Positions 1-21,704 of a stretch of 64,000 bases of DNA are shown here, piece by piece. The translations under genes and the position numbers were made by a program. Numbering within the stretch: position 1 is the stretch's first letter; every line of letters starts with the position of its first letter. Under the pieces are notes generated by a model. It made no database searches. It saw only the letters and a program-made list of their open reading frames with translations, and was not told the DNA's origin. Source of the DNA: Deinococcus planocerae (GTDB lineage Bacteria; Deinococcota; Deinococci; Deinococcales; Deinococcaceae); the NCBI RefSeq assembly GCF_002869765.1, contig NZ_PNOR01000002.1, positions 127,320 to 191,319 on the forward strand. Reading direction: 5' to 3'.

Positions 1-1378
<1,378 letters not shown>

Positions 1379-1384
1379 GGGTTC

Positions 1385-1413
1385 AGTATACCTGAGTGGG
1401 CGTTCATATGTAA
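1385..1413 (-). promoter_or_regulatory. Leaderless promoter of the partial P1B ATPase
   Basis: On the minus strand TTACAT (1413-1408), 17 bp, TATACT (1390-1385), then six bases to ATG 1378. No classical inverted ArsR/SmtB site is obvious, although TTCATATG at 1403-1410 is an AT-rich partial palindrome overlapping -35. Confidence 0.5.
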
Positions 1414-1500
1414 GTCTGTTCAGGCATAAAGCGGGGTTGACAGGAGACTCATTTCCGCCTCGGAAAGAAGAACGTACGCTGTCTGGACAGGAGGCACCCG

Positions 1501-1746
1501 ATGACGATGCAGTCGCAGATCAAGCCAGGCATGCCGGTGAAGTGTGCGGACGGAATGGACCACGGCCAGGTGGACGGCGTGGACGGGGAGTACATCAAGC
1601 TCTCCGGGGGCGATTCCGCACAGCCGCACTGGCTGCCCATGAGTGCCGTGGACCATGTGGATCAGCACGTCCACCTGAACCTGGGCCACGAACAGGTCCA
1701 CCAGGAGTGGCTGAGTGAGGACCCCCATCCCGAACACCGCCAGTGA
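1501..1746 (+). CDS. DUF2171 family protein, copy 1
   Basis: An 81-residue soluble protein preceded by AGGAGG at good spacing. It has the short PRC-barrel-like DUF2171 pattern: an early KCADG turn, then HGQVDGVDGEYIKL, then HWLPMSAVDHVDQHVHL. The function of the family is not established. It is about three-quarters identical to the protein at 3657-3902, including the same C-terminal WLSEDPHPEHRQ. It is transcribed away from the metal ATPase. A strong hairpin follows the stop. Confidence 0.85.
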   Translation: MTMQSQIKPGMPVKCADGMDHGQVDGVDGEYIKLSGGDSAQPHWLPMSAVDHVDQHVHLNLGHEQVHQEWLSEDPHPEHRQ

Positions 1747-1767
1747 TCCGTCAAGAGATCAGTGCCC

Positions 1768-1791
1768 GGGGACGTCTGTCCGGACGTCCCC
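1768..1791 (+). terminator. Hairpin after DUF2171 copy 1
   Basis: A 9-bp perfect stem (GGGGACGTC / GACGTCCCC) with a 6-base loop lies 20 bases after the stop. There is no good T-run, so this is a GC-rich terminator-like hairpin only. Confidence 0.45.
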
Positions 1792-2029
1792 AGGCCATCC
1801 TGAGAGAGGTCGGCGGTGTCCCTTCTGCGGTCGGCGCAATAAAGGGGAGAGGTCGAACTCTCAACCGCCCTATTAAACCCACCGGATGACCGGAACCCTG
1901 TCGTTCGCCACGCTGACACGCTCAACGAGGCAAAGGTATGGTCCGGCCAGGCATCAGGTCTTGGTCCCCGGAGAGGCCATTCAGAGGTGAGGTTGTCGGT
2001 TGGCACTCTTCGACGCCTTGCAGAGGCCC

Positions 2030-2251
2030 TCAATCGTGGTGACGGCGGTGGTGCCCCCCATGCTCGTCATGCTGTCCCCGGTCATGCCGGTCCTCGTGGT
2101 GGCGGTCGCGCTCGTGATGCTGGTCGTGTCGCGGGACCACCGGTCGGTAGCCATGACCCCCACGGCCGTACTCGTCGTGGTACTCCCTGTCATGGTGCCG
2201 GTCCTCGTGGTGTCCCCCTAACAAGTTCCGCAAGAAACGTCCGATGCCCAT
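2030..2251 (-). CDS. Small His-rich protein
   Basis: 73 residues starting MGIGRFLRNLLGG, followed by a tail in which His, Asp, Arg and Glu make up most residues. The ATG at 2251 is chosen because AAGGAGG lies five bases upstream; longer in-frame starts lack this. The short amphipathic N-terminus could touch the membrane and the tail could bind Ni, Zn or Cu, but this is inference from composition. It sits among metal-transport genes. Low-complexity proteins of this kind are not a defined family I recognise. Confidence 0.6.
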   Translation of the reverse strand: MGIGRFLRNLLGGHHEDRHHDREYHDEYGRGGHGYRPVVPRHDQHHERDRHHEDRHDRGQHDEHGGHHRRHHD

Positions 2252-2785
2252 ACAAGCCTCCTTCACGCCTGGTGATGAATGGACCATTCGATCTGGCAGC
2301 GCCACACCTGGCGGGGAGCGGTCGAGCAGCTGGGCCTGGGTCTCATCGCGGGTTGCCGTCGGTGCGGGTATGAGTGGCGGGGAGATGCAGGCGGGCCCTG
2401 GCCGGCGCGATAGGGCGTGCCACGGGCCTGGGCCGCCACGAGGGTCCACCAGCAGCTTCGGCTGGCGCTCTGGAACGGCCCATGAAAGCTAGGTTTCAAG
2501 GTCGGGGCCCAGTGGCGGCGTGCTTACGCGGCGCTGTCCTTGTGCGCACGGCAGCCTGCCAATCCTGCTTTCCGCTTCCTGCAGGCGCCTCACGCCGTCT
2601 CTCCCATTCACGCCGTGTTCGAGGTGGGCACGCGAGGCACTCCGGTTCGAGGGGACCATGCCACTACTATAGCTGAACAGATGCTCATAGGTCTAGGAAA
2701 CGAGGAGGGGCGTGCCCTCGGACTGCCTGGCGGTCGGGACCACAGGTGGTGTAGGTAGACAAGACCCTGACGCTGGGGATAAGGC
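2252..2785. other. Gene-free stretch
   Basis: No open frame with coding character or ribosome site was found on either strand. The only sequence of note is the ribosome-binding region of the His-rich gene at its left end. Confidence 0.5.
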
Positions 2786-3470
2786 TCAATCAGCGAACGT
2801 CGCGCCCCTGCTCTCGCCCAGCCTCCAGCTTCCTGCCGCCCGCGTCACATCTTCCAGCGCCGCGATCTGCTCCCCCACCGGGGCCTGCTCCAGGGCGGCA
2901 AGTTGGGCCACCGCCTCCTGACCCACCAGGCTCAGCGACTCCACCTGCCCGCGGGCCTCCTGCTGCTCGATGGTGCCCAACGCCTCGTGAACCTCGGTCT
3001 CCACCTGCTCCAGCGCCTCAAGCTGGGACGACGAGCGGCTCCGCTGCTCCACCTCCTCCACCAACGGCTCCAGGGCGGAGAGCTGGGCCTTGGCCCCCAG
3101 GTCCACCTCGGCCAGCCTGGCCGCGTTGACGTGCTCGACGGGGGTGGAGATCACCCGGTTGAGCGCCTCGGTGACGACCAGCTCCACGTGCCGGACAAAC
3201 TGAAGCTGCTCCCGGCTGGCCGCCAGCAGCGCCCGCGTCTCTGCCGGGGAGGTGCCCGCCCCTTCCTCGCGCAGGGGCTGGGCGATGCGTTCCAGGGCGC
3301 GAGTGCTGCTGGGCTGGCTGCGTTCGACCGTGATGAGGTGTTCCAGGGCGGCGGTCGGCTCGATGCCCGCCGCGCCGACGTGCCGCGAGGACGACTTCGC
3401 GCTGGACCACCCCCTGCTGTTGAATCTCGCGGAGGGTCAGGGGTAACTCCGGGTGGGCATCCAGGTGAGC
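2786..3470 (-). pseudogene. Frameshifted helix-rich protein of unknown function
   Basis: A coding-like frame ends at 2786 and reads back through a long Glu/Leu/Gln/Ala-rich helical sequence (for example LEQVETEVHEALGTIEQQEA) to about 3390. Upstream the same style continues in another frame (HPELPLTLREIQQQGVVQRE). No start codon exists in the 3' frame before a stop at 3437. I read this as one gene with a frameshift near 3390. It is probably coiled coil. No family was recognised and the 5' boundary is uncertain. Confidence 0.4.
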
Positions 3471-3656
3471 AGAAGAATGAACGGTGAAAGATGGATGCCC
3501 TCCTGCGGCTTCACGGGGGCACAGGTGAGCCACACCCGTCCATGTTGACTGAACGACTGCTCATACATGCACACAAAAGAGGAGTAAGGTCGCGCTTGGG
3601 CTGTCCTACTCCCCGGAGAGACCGGAGGGTGGAGGCGGGCCCAGGGAGGTCGGACC

Positions 3657-3902
3657 ATGACGATGAGAGCACAGATTCAAGAGCACATGCCGGTGATTTG
3701 CGCGGATGGGCACCGGCACGGCGAGGTGGACCGGGTGGATGGGGACTACCTCAAGCTGACCCGGGACGACTCGGGGACGCACCACTGGCTGCCGCTGAGC
3801 GCGGTGGATCACGTGGACGAGCATGTGCACCTGAAGTTGAACCACGAGCAGGTGCATCAGCAGTGGCTGAGCGAGGACCCCCACCCAGAGCACCGGCAGT
3901 AA
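3657..3902 (+). CDS. DUF2171 family protein, copy 2
   Basis: An 81-residue paralog of the protein at 1501-1746, with GGGAGG before ATG. It conserves the HGEVDRVDGDYLKL and HHWLPLSAVDHVDEHVHL blocks and ends WLSEDPHPEHRQ. Both copies sit alone with their own strong hairpin. The function is unknown. The spread of differences suggests an older duplication followed by purifying selection, not a fresh copy. Confidence 0.85.
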   Translation: MTMRAQIQEHMPVICADGHRHGEVDRVDGDYLKLTRDDSGTHHWLPLSAVDHVDEHVHLKLNHEQVHQQWLSEDPHPEHRQ

Positions 3903-3916
3903 GCCAGCCGGGATGA

Positions 3917-3942
3917 GGGGGGCAACGCGTCCGTTGCCCCCC
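3917..3942 (+). terminator. Hairpin after DUF2171 copy 2
   Basis: An 11-bp perfect stem (GGGGGGCAACG / CGTTGCCCCCC) with a 4-base loop starts 15 bases after the stop. No clear T-run follows. Confidence 0.5.
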
Positions 3943-4140
3943 TGCGTCACCCCGTTCTTGCCGCCGGGAGGGTTTCCTTCCTTCGAGTGGAAGCTGGGGG
4001 GTGATCGTCCAGGCAAGCGTGACCGACCCGGAACGGCCAAGCGGGGCGACCGCCGTGAACCCGCGTCGGTCGCTCAACCGGACCCGGCGAGGCGGCACGC
4101 GCGAGTCGTGGAGGCCATGAAATGGGCAGGAACGCCTATT

Positions 4141-4443
4141 GTAACGGAGCACGAAGCAGACGCTCCACCGCCTGAACCCACCCTCCCATATCTTTCCGCC
4201 GACGGCGGAGACGCTGACCGCAAACGACCGTTACCGGGGCGGCAGGGCCCAGGACGTGCGTGAGGTGGGGCTCGCCGCCTAGAGCGACTTCGTGCTGTCC
4301 ATGTTCGTCCCCAACTCCAGCATCTGGTACGGGTTGCACGTCGACCAGCGCAGCTGCATCCGGCGGGAACGGATTGATGCGCCTTCACAGGCCGTCTGGC
4401 GTCAGACCGGGTACCCTCTGTTCCAGAAAGAGGACCGACCTTG
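4141..4443 (+). pseudogene. Remnant of an unidentified protein
   Basis: The frame after a TAA at 4141 reads like natural protein (TLHRLNPPSHIFPPTAETL, then TANDRYRGGRAQDVREVGL), is broken by TAG, and continues as SDFVLSMFVPNSSIWYGLHV to a TGA at 4441-4443. It lacks a start codon and has an internal stop, so it looks like a decayed gene. No family was recognised. It directly precedes the broken membrane gene at 4444. Confidence 0.3.
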
Positions 4444-4900
4444 ATGAACCGCCTTGCGTCCTTTACTGACCCCCGCATCCCGCTGGCGGCGGGTCTGTCC
4501 ATGCTGGCTGCTGTGCTGCATGGCGGCGTGACCGGCGTGCATTTCACGGAGTGGTTCGGGTACGGGTGTCCTTCCTGGTGGCTACCGCCACGCAGTTCGT
4601 GTGGGGCGGCTTCCTGCTGCTGCACTTCCTCGGAGCCAAAGCCGCGCAGAGTGACCCCTTCCCGCGGGTGGGGCGCAGCCGGCTGGAAGTTCCGTACTCC
4701 TGGGCGGGCGTGATCGGGAACTCGCTCATCGCCGGGCTGTACTTCGTCACCCGCACGGTTGGCGTTCCCCTATTCGGCCCGGAGGCGGGTGAGGTTGAGG
4801 CGTGGGATGTGTTCGGACTCGTCACCCCCTGGAGCTGATGTTGATCGCGTTGCTGCTCGTGATGATCACAGGTAGGCGGCAGCCGACCAGACCGGGATGA
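4444..4900 (+). pseudogene. Frameshifted small membrane protein
   Basis: Starts ATG 4444 after AGAGGA and reads MNRLASFTDPRIPLAAGLSM into a hydrophobic segment. The frame then changes near 4555 to FLVATATQFVWGGFLLLHFL, and again near 4830 to LELMLIALLLVMITGRR before TGA 4900. The three pieces together give a plausible 150-residue protein with about four membrane helices and a basic C-terminus. At least two indels are needed. Function unknown. Confidence 0.5.
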
Positions 4901-5103
4901 GCCTGCCTGTCGGGGAAGAGGTTCTCCCCTTTCGCGAACCCGGAGGACTGCGGTGATGTCCTCCGGGCGAAGCGCGACGTTCTCGTCCTGGACAATTAAA
5001 GTGCAGGAGGGCGCGGTCGGCCTCCCGATACGAGCAGTAGCCGCCGGTAGACTGGCCGGGCATGGAAAGCAGCAGATGCTCTCGTAGCAGCCAAAGTCTT
5101 GGG

Positions 5104-5158
5104 CTAGAGGTGGAACTCGGCAACGAGTTCGCCAATGTGGATGGAGGAGGTGGACATG
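5104..5158 (-). pseudogene. N-terminal fragment resembling a di-iron repair protein (Ric/ScdA)
   Basis: ATG 5158 follows AGGAG and encodes MSTSSIHIGELVAEFHL before a TAG. The phrase GELVAEF near the N-terminus matches the usual opening of Ric/YtfE/ScdA iron-sulfur repair proteins (VGELVAE...). Downstream sequence no longer reads as that family. I infer a start left after truncation. A 17-residue match is weak evidence. Confidence 0.25.
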
Positions 5159-5288
5159 GGGGCTCCTACTAGGAAGGGGGTGGGCGCAGCGCGCCGGGTG
5201 TCAGGAGGCGCGCCCCTTCCGGGAGCGCGGCGCAGAGGGGCGACAGGGGCGCTCCACACATGGCTGCGGAATGCCCTGAACACAGCCA

Positions 5289-7916
<2,628 letters not shown>

Positions 7917-7972
7917 TGTTTCCCCCTGCCTCCGCCGCTCATCTGCTCACGGCGTGATCGCCCCGCGCCGTG

Positions 7973-8004
7973 AGGGTAGGGGGCGAGTGTTCAATTCCTG
8001 TAAA
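7973..8004 (-). promoter_or_regulatory. TTTACA-box promoter P1 (copB-like ATPase)
   Basis: Minus strand: TTTACA (8004-7999), five bases, TGAACA (7993-7988), nine bases, TACCCT (7978-7973). The transcription start would lie about 50 bases before ATG 7916. Confidence 0.75.
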
Positions 8005-8169
8005 CCTGCCGACCGCCGGCACTGCCTCGCCAGCCGTGACGAACCGTCCGGCAGTGCCTGTTTCGTCCGCGAATCGGCGACGTTCTGGGGTCGTCCAGTG
8101 AGGATGGAGCCGGTCGTGGCCTCAGCCTTTCGGGAAAGTGCGGTGTGTTCTGTCGCCGCAGTGCCCCGA

Positions 8170-8203
8170 CTTGACCCTATACCCTCCTGGGGGGGATGTC
8201 AAG
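8170..8203. promoter_or_regulatory. CsoR-type operator within a minus-strand promoter
   Basis: TATACCCTCCTGGGGGGGAT is flanked by the inverted arms CTTGAC and GTCAAG. On the minus strand it forms TTGACA, 17 bp, TAGGGT, so the G/C palindrome lies between -35 and -10. The arrangement is nearly identical to the copZ promoter. The transcript would run toward the CopB-like ATPase through promoter P1. Confidence 0.65.
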
Positions 8204-8287
8204 GCTGGGTTGGGGGTGGGTAACTATGATAGGGCGGGTATAGGGCAGAAAACGTTCTGTATTCAAGCGCTCATCGGCAGCTCAGTT

Positions 8288-8308
8288 AAAATCCCCCCAG
8301 GGGGATAG
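8288..8308. promoter_or_regulatory. Second CsoR-type palindrome
   Basis: ATCCCCCCAGGGGGAT is a clean palindrome preceded by TTAAA. A half-site GGGTATAGGG lies at 8236-8245. No gene follows on the plus strand until the convergent gene ending at 8648. Confidence 0.5.
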
Positions 8309-8647
8309 CGGGTGGAGGGCGAGGACGGGCGGCAGGCGCGGCACGACGCGGTCCGACCTCGGGGATGAGCCGAGCCCGCGTGTGCTGGAGCGCAAGGCCA
8401 GATACCTCCGGTTAGGGTCTCACGTCTTGGCCGTGCGTCCTGGAGCGTCCAGATGTCCCAGATGTCAGGGCTCTGAAGCCAGGTTGAATCCGTTGGCTGT
8501 CACCGAGCTGTACCCGCAGGAGACCTACGGCATCCCGTTCGGCGTGATCACGAGCGACAGCCATCGGCGTGGGTTTTCGGCGGGTGCGACGCCCGTCTGC
8601 CCCACCCTCGAGGGCACCGACTGGGCCCACGGGTCTTCCGTCCGTGC
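8309..8647. other. Gene-free stretch beyond the CsoR-type site
   Basis: No convincing open frame on either strand. If the palindrome at 8288 controls a plus-strand transcript, its gene is missing or the product is an RNA. Confidence 0.4.
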
Positions 8648-9913
<1,266 letters not shown>

Positions 9914-10112
9914 GAGGATGGTGTAGCACAGGCATTTCCAGCGGCCGGGCGAAAGTGGGGGAGGGTGTGGTCTCCGGTCGCCGGGTCCGGGCGTCCTCCC
10001 CCTTCTCGTCCGGGGAACCCTCGTTCCTGCCACCTGCCCACGACCACGCCGCGGTTGAACGCATCACGGCTGCCAGCCTCTTCTTTTACATGGTCTTGAG
10101 GCTTGGGTGACC

Positions 10113-10145
10113 TTTACACGAATTGAACACAACGCTGCCTACGCT
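10113..10145 (+). promoter_or_regulatory. TTTACA-box promoter P2 (csp-DUF305)
   Basis: TTTACA (10113), five bases, TGAACA (10124-10129), ten bases, TACGCT (10140-10145). An extra TTTACA lies at 10085-10090. The leader to ATG 10223 is about 70 bases. Confidence 0.75.
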
Positions 10146-10222
10146 GACAGGGCGACGATTTCTTCACACCGCCGCGCCGCCCACGGCCGCCCGCCCTCAC
10201 GTTCACGACCAGGAGAGTGACC

Positions 10223-10641
10223 ATGCCGCAGAACACCGCCCGGATGCTCCAGACCCACCCCAACCCTGCGAGCGTCTTCGACCAGGGGGCACTTGCGGAG
10301 TGCATCGACGCCTGCTTCGAGTGCGCGAACATCTGTACCTCGTGTGCCGACGCCTGCCTGGGGGAGCAGGGACACCTCTCGCACCTCGTCCACTGCATCC
10401 GGCTCAACCTCGACTGCGCCGACGTGTGCGGCACGACCGGCCGGGTCCTCTCGCGCCTGACCCAGCCCGACCAGAACGTCCTGCGCGCCCAGCTTCAGGC
10501 CTGCCTCGCCGCCTGCCAGGCGTGCGGGCAGGAATGCGAGATGCACGCCCGCGACATGAACATGCAGCACTGCGCCGTGTGCGCCGAATCCTGCCGCCGC
10601 TGTGAACAGGCCTGCCAGCAGCTCCTGGGAAGCATGAGCGC

Positions 10642-10645
<4 letters not shown>
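10223..10645 (+). CDS. Four-helix-bundle copper storage protein (DUF326/Csp-like)
   Basis: 140 residues with 18 cysteines, mostly in CxxxC and CxxC spacings along four helices (CIDACFECANICTSCADAC; LDCADVC; CLAACQACGQEC; HCAVCAESCRRCEQAC). This is the Csp/DUF326 pattern, in which thiolates line a bundle that stores Cu(I). There is no signal peptide, so it should act in the cytosol as Csp3-type proteins do. ATG 10223 is preferred because AGGAG lies seven bases before it. The gene overlaps the DUF305 gene by ATGA, so translation is probably coupled. Confidence 0.88.
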
Positions 10646-11265
<620 letters not shown>

Positions 11266-11480
11266 GGCGATTCCCTCCGGGGCACCTGCCACACGTGGGC
11301 GGGGGCCCCCTCGTGTGGTGCACACGGGTCCTGCCGTCGGGGGATCCGTCCGACGCTCCCCGTCAAGGACACCAGCCTGGCCTGAGAAGGGGCCCGGTGC
11401 GCGGGAGGCTGGAGTTCCCCGAACCCGGGCGTCGCCAGGCCGTGGCAGGGGGCGAACTCCCCACCGTCCGCCCTGCCGCC

Positions 11481-11512
11481 TTAACACAAAGGCAACACGA
11501 GGTCCGTACCGT
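11481..11512 (+). promoter_or_regulatory. TTTACA-box promoter P3 (C39-like gene)
   Basis: TTAACA (11481-11486), five bases, GCAACA (11492-11497), nine bases, TACCGT (11507-11512). GTG 11519 follows six bases later, so the mRNA is probably leaderless. Confidence 0.6.
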
Positions 11513-11518
11513 GTCCGG

Positions 11519-15011
<3,493 letters not shown>

Positions 15012-15200
15012 TCACCGTGTCTTCTGCCTGGCATAGGTCGTCTCCCAGCTTGACACGCCGTGGCGCGTGTCCGGTCAGCTTGCCCCACGGCCAAAGCCTG
15101 CGTTTCGGTACTGGCCCCCGGCGTCAACGACGAGCCACGAGGGGAGCGGGGAGCAACGGGTGTGGACCCTTGCCTCCGGGTCGGCCTCGCGGCCAGGAGC

Positions 15201-15226
15201 AGCGGGCCGCACGCGTGCGGCCCGCT
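15201..15226. terminator. Perfect 26-bp palindrome after csoR
   Basis: A GC-only palindrome centred on ACGCGT lies 16 bases after the csoR stop. It could fold as a 13-bp stem on either strand and probably ends the copZ-csoR transcript. Confidence 0.6.
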
Positions 15227-15241
15227 GGGGAGGACACTCCC

Positions 15242-15571
<330 letters not shown>

Positions 15572-15572
15572 G

Positions 15573-15776
15573 TTAGCCGCGCACCTGGGCACCGTAGCCC
15601 TCTTCGGCCACTGCCGCGATCAGGGCCTGGGGGTCGGCCTCGCCCTGCACGGTGGCCGTCCCGCCCTGGAGATCGACGCGGACGTCCTGCACGCCGGGGA
15701 CGCCCTTGAGGGCGTTCGTCACGGCCTTCTCGCAGTGTCCGCAGCTCATACCGGTCACGGTCAGTTGGGTCGTCAT
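15573..15776 (-). CDS. copZ: Copper chaperone (single HMA domain)
   Basis: 67 residues with the ferredoxin-like HMA fold and GMSCGHC (C12, C15), which binds Cu(I). CopZ proteins pass copper to CopA and to CsoR. ATG 15776 is leaderless: TAGGAT ends six bases upstream. It is the first gene of a copZ-csoR pair divergent from copA. Confidence 0.95.
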   Translation of the reverse strand: MTTQLTVTGMSCGHCEKAVTNALKGVPGVQDVRVDLQGGTATVQGEADPQALIAAVAEEGYGAQVRG

Positions 15777-15782
15777 GCCCGC

Positions 15783-15812
15783 ATCCTATACCCTACCGGG
15801 GAGGGTGTCAAG
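15783..15812 (-). promoter_or_regulatory. copZ promoter with CsoR operator
   Basis: Minus strand TTGACA (15812-15807), 17 bp, TAGGAT. The spacer holds the G/C palindrome ACCCTCCCCGGTAGGGT. A bound repressor would block RNA polymerase directly. The layout matches 8170-8203. Confidence 0.75.
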
Positions 15813-15864
15813 GTGGGGCGCCGGACTGGGGAGGATAAGGGGCGGGTTACACCCCTTAAAGCCC

Positions 15865-15893
15865 TTGTCGAATCTTCCCTGTTGCCGTATGCT
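15865..15893 (+). promoter_or_regulatory. copA promoter
   Basis: TTGTCG (15865-15870), 17 bp, TATGCT (15888-15893). The CsoR-type palindrome starts four bases later, over the expected transcription start. Confidence 0.6.
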
Positions 15894-15897
15894 CTTC

Positions 15898-15920
15898 GTA
15901 TACCCCCCTAGGGGGGATAG
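15898..15920. promoter_or_regulatory. CsoR-type operator in the copA leader
   Basis: GTATACCCCCCTAGGGGGGATA is a near-perfect palindrome between -10 and the ribosome site AGGAGG. It is the clearest of the four sites in this window. Confidence 0.75.
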
Positions 15921-15929
15921 GAGGAAGGC

Positions 15930-18446
<2,517 letters not shown>

Positions 18447-18455
18447 CCTCCCGGA

Positions 18456-18475
18456 GCCGCACCCGCGGGTGCGGC
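18456..18475. terminator. Perfect 20-bp palindrome after copA
   Basis: GCCGCACCCG / CGGGTGCGGC with no loop, ten bases after the copA stop and 30 before the next gene's ATG. It may attenuate read-through rather than end the transcript, because no T-run follows. Confidence 0.45.
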
Positions 18476-18504
18476 CCACTCCGCCTCGAAAGGAGTGCCG
18501 TTCC

Positions 18505-18941
18505 ATGGCGAAGCTGAACGTGGCCGACCTGATCCGCGACCTCCGGACGAACGCCGGACCGGACCTCTGCCGCGCAGGGTTCCTCGAACGCTCGCGTAGG
18601 CGCGCCGCCTACCCGGGCGAGCAGGGCCTCCCGCTCCTCGGGGTGGGCAGTTCCTGTGGCAAGCCCGCCTTCGCCCTGCCCTACCCGCTCACCTGGACGG
18701 AGGAGAGCACCCTGGCCCTCGAAGCCCTCGCCCGGCGCTACCACAGCCACGTCACGTACGGTCATCTCGCCCACCTGCGGCACACCGCCACCGGCAAGGA
18801 ACTTGCGGCCATCCAGGACTGGACCCCCTTCGGGGTGGTGTACCTGCGCGCCGAATACGATCATGCCGCCGAGCTGCTGCGCGACCTCGTCGACACCCTC
18901 AAACCTCAAGACGCCCCTAGCGGGCAGGAAAGGACCACCCC

Positions 18942-18945
<4 letters not shown>
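18505..18945 (+). CDS. Uncharacterised copA-linked protein, GSCGKPAFALPY family, copy 1
   Basis: 146 residues, ATG 18505 after AAAGGAG. The conserved centre reads LLGVGSSCGKPAFALPYPLTW, then a helix, then AAIQDWTPFGVVYLRAEYD. There is one invariant Cys in SCGKP. No signal peptide or membrane segment. It overlaps the next paralog by GTGA. I do not recognise the family. Linkage to copA suggests a metal-related role, for example a cytosolic binder, but this is inference only. Confidence 0.8.
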
Positions 18946-19364
<419 letters not shown>

Positions 19365-19382
19365 GGCGCGGACGCCCAGGCA

Positions 19383-19413
19383 CAGGCGGCCCTTTACGAC
19401 GAGGGGCCGCCTG
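19383..19413. terminator. Bidirectional hairpin between copy 2 and tetR
   Basis: CAGGCGGCCC (19383-19392) pairs with GGGCCGCCTG (19404-19413). It lies between convergent genes and overlaps the last codons of the TetR gene. Confidence 0.6.
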
Positions 19414-20080
19414 TTGGGTTATGGACGGTGGGCCCCGCTCCCCCGCCCTGCCGCCCGGGCTCGGTGCTTACCACGGACAGGTACGCGCGCAGCACCCGGC
19501 GCGCTTCGAACGTCACGTCGCTCGCGGTGTCCTCGCTCGTCGAGGCCAGGTGAACGAGGGCGTGCGTGACCTCAACGCACACGGCGGCGACGACCTCAAG
19601 TTGCCCGGCCGGCAGGTGTGGGACACGGGATGTCAGCAGCGCGAGCACGCGCCGCGCGACCTGCGCGTTGAAGTGCCGCTCGGCCCGCACAAATTCGGGT
19701 GAAGTGTAGGCGTGTGCGAGCACCCGAAACAACCCGGGGTGCTGGCGGTCCATCACGGCCAACGCCTCGAAAAAGGCGTTGATCCACTCCTCGGTGGAGC
19801 GGCGGCCCTCATCCGCCGTGAGCGCCCCGTCCAGCCAGGCGAAGAAGCTGGCGTCGAAACGCTCGCTCAGCGCGTACAGAATGGCTTCCTTGTTCGGAAA
19901 AAATTGGTAGAGCGAGCCGACCGACACGTCCGCCTGTTCGGCAATGGCCGTGGTGGTCGCGGCGCCGTAGCCGCGCTGCGCGAAAACGTGAATGGCGGCG
20001 TCGAGGATTCTGGCGACGCGACGCTGGCTGCGGATCTGTCGCGGTGTGCGACGGGGTTGGATGGCACCGGTGTGGGTCAT
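19394..20080 (-). CDS. TetR-family repressor
   Basis: 228 residues from ATG 20080 (MTHTGAIQPRRTPRQIRSQ). The N-terminal HTH is typical: ILDAAIHVFAQRGYGAATTT, then VSVGSLYQFFPNKEAILYAL. The C-terminal ligand domain resembles TetR_C proteins that sense small hydrophobic compounds. It is divergent from a polytopic membrane protein, the classic layout for a local repressor. The ligand is unknown. Confidence 0.9.
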   Translation of the reverse strand: MTHTGAIQPRRTPRQIRSQRRVARILDAAIHVFAQRGYGAATTTAIAEQADVSVGSLYQFFPNKEAILYALSERFDASFFAWLDGALTADEGRRSTEEWINAFFEALAVMDRQHPGLFRVLAHAYTSPEFVRAERHFNAQVARRVLALLTSRVPHLPAGQLEVVAAVCVEVTHALVHLASTSEDTASDVTFEARRVLRAYLSVVSTEPGRQGGGAGPTVHNPTGGPSS

Positions 20081-20112
20081 GGTGAGCGCCTCGAAACGCG
20101 AATTGAAAACGT

Positions 20113-20124
20113 GAAGCAAGCTTC
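20113..20124. promoter_or_regulatory. Inverted repeat between tetR and the membrane gene
   Basis: GAAGC-AA-GCTTC lies midway in the 101-bp divergent region. It is a candidate TetR operator, short but well placed. Confidence 0.4.
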
Positions 20125-20181
20125 GCATATTGAGAGAAGCCCCGGGCCAGCCGGGGCCGGGGTTCAAGCCAAGGAGTTGTC

Positions 20182-21161
<980 letters not shown>

Positions 21162-21165
<4 letters not shown>

Positions 21166-21562
21166 CTGGGCTCACCCTCGGCGCCTGGATCGCCTCGCAG
21201 GCTTGCCTGGCTGGTGCCCGGGCCGGGACCGTCTCGCCTTCGTGGGGCGCACCCGGGGGCAGCAACAGCCGCCGGCTTCCCCCGGTGAGCCTGGGCGGCA
21301 ATTGCGGCGCACCCCGCTGCGCCCTTCCCCGCGTGCTCACTCGGACGGCAACACAAGGCGGCCGGAGAACGTGGCCGCCGAGTTCGGGTGCCTCGTCGAG
21401 CACGGCGTGCACCCGCACCCGGAGGTCCGCAAGAACGACGGGGAGGGGACGGCGGTGCAGGGCTGGACGACCTTCGCGCCCGTGTCCCCGCGGCGAGGGA
21501 ACGGGCGGGCGGAGACCCTGGCGGTGCGGCTCACGGAGACCCTGACCCCGTCAGCCGCCTGA
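21162..21562 (+). pseudogene. GSCGKPAFALPY family, copy 3, frameshifted
   Basis: ATG 21162 overlaps the stop of the membrane gene. The first frame reads MTGLTLGAWIASQA and LGGNCGAPRCALPRVLT, matching copies 1 and 2. Near 21360 the homology jumps to another frame (NVAAEFGCLVEHGVHPHPEV, then TAVQGWTTFAPVSP). The motif SCGKPAFALPY has decayed to NCGAPRCALPR. One indel is enough to explain the break. Confidence 0.7.
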
Positions 21563-21704
21563 ACGGTTCCAGGAGGGGCGCACGGCCAGCGACGTTGCTG
21601 ACCGTGCTGTTCTTGGGAAGAGAACGCTTCATCGAGAAGTCGTATCGCGTGCCCCACAACCGGGTCGGGCGTTGTCCACACCGTTCACAATCCGGTGGGA
21701 CGTT

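Noticed and set aside
3545..3569. TTGACT with TACATG as promoter of DUF2171 copy 2
   Set aside because: Spacing is only 13 bp; no better -10 was found.
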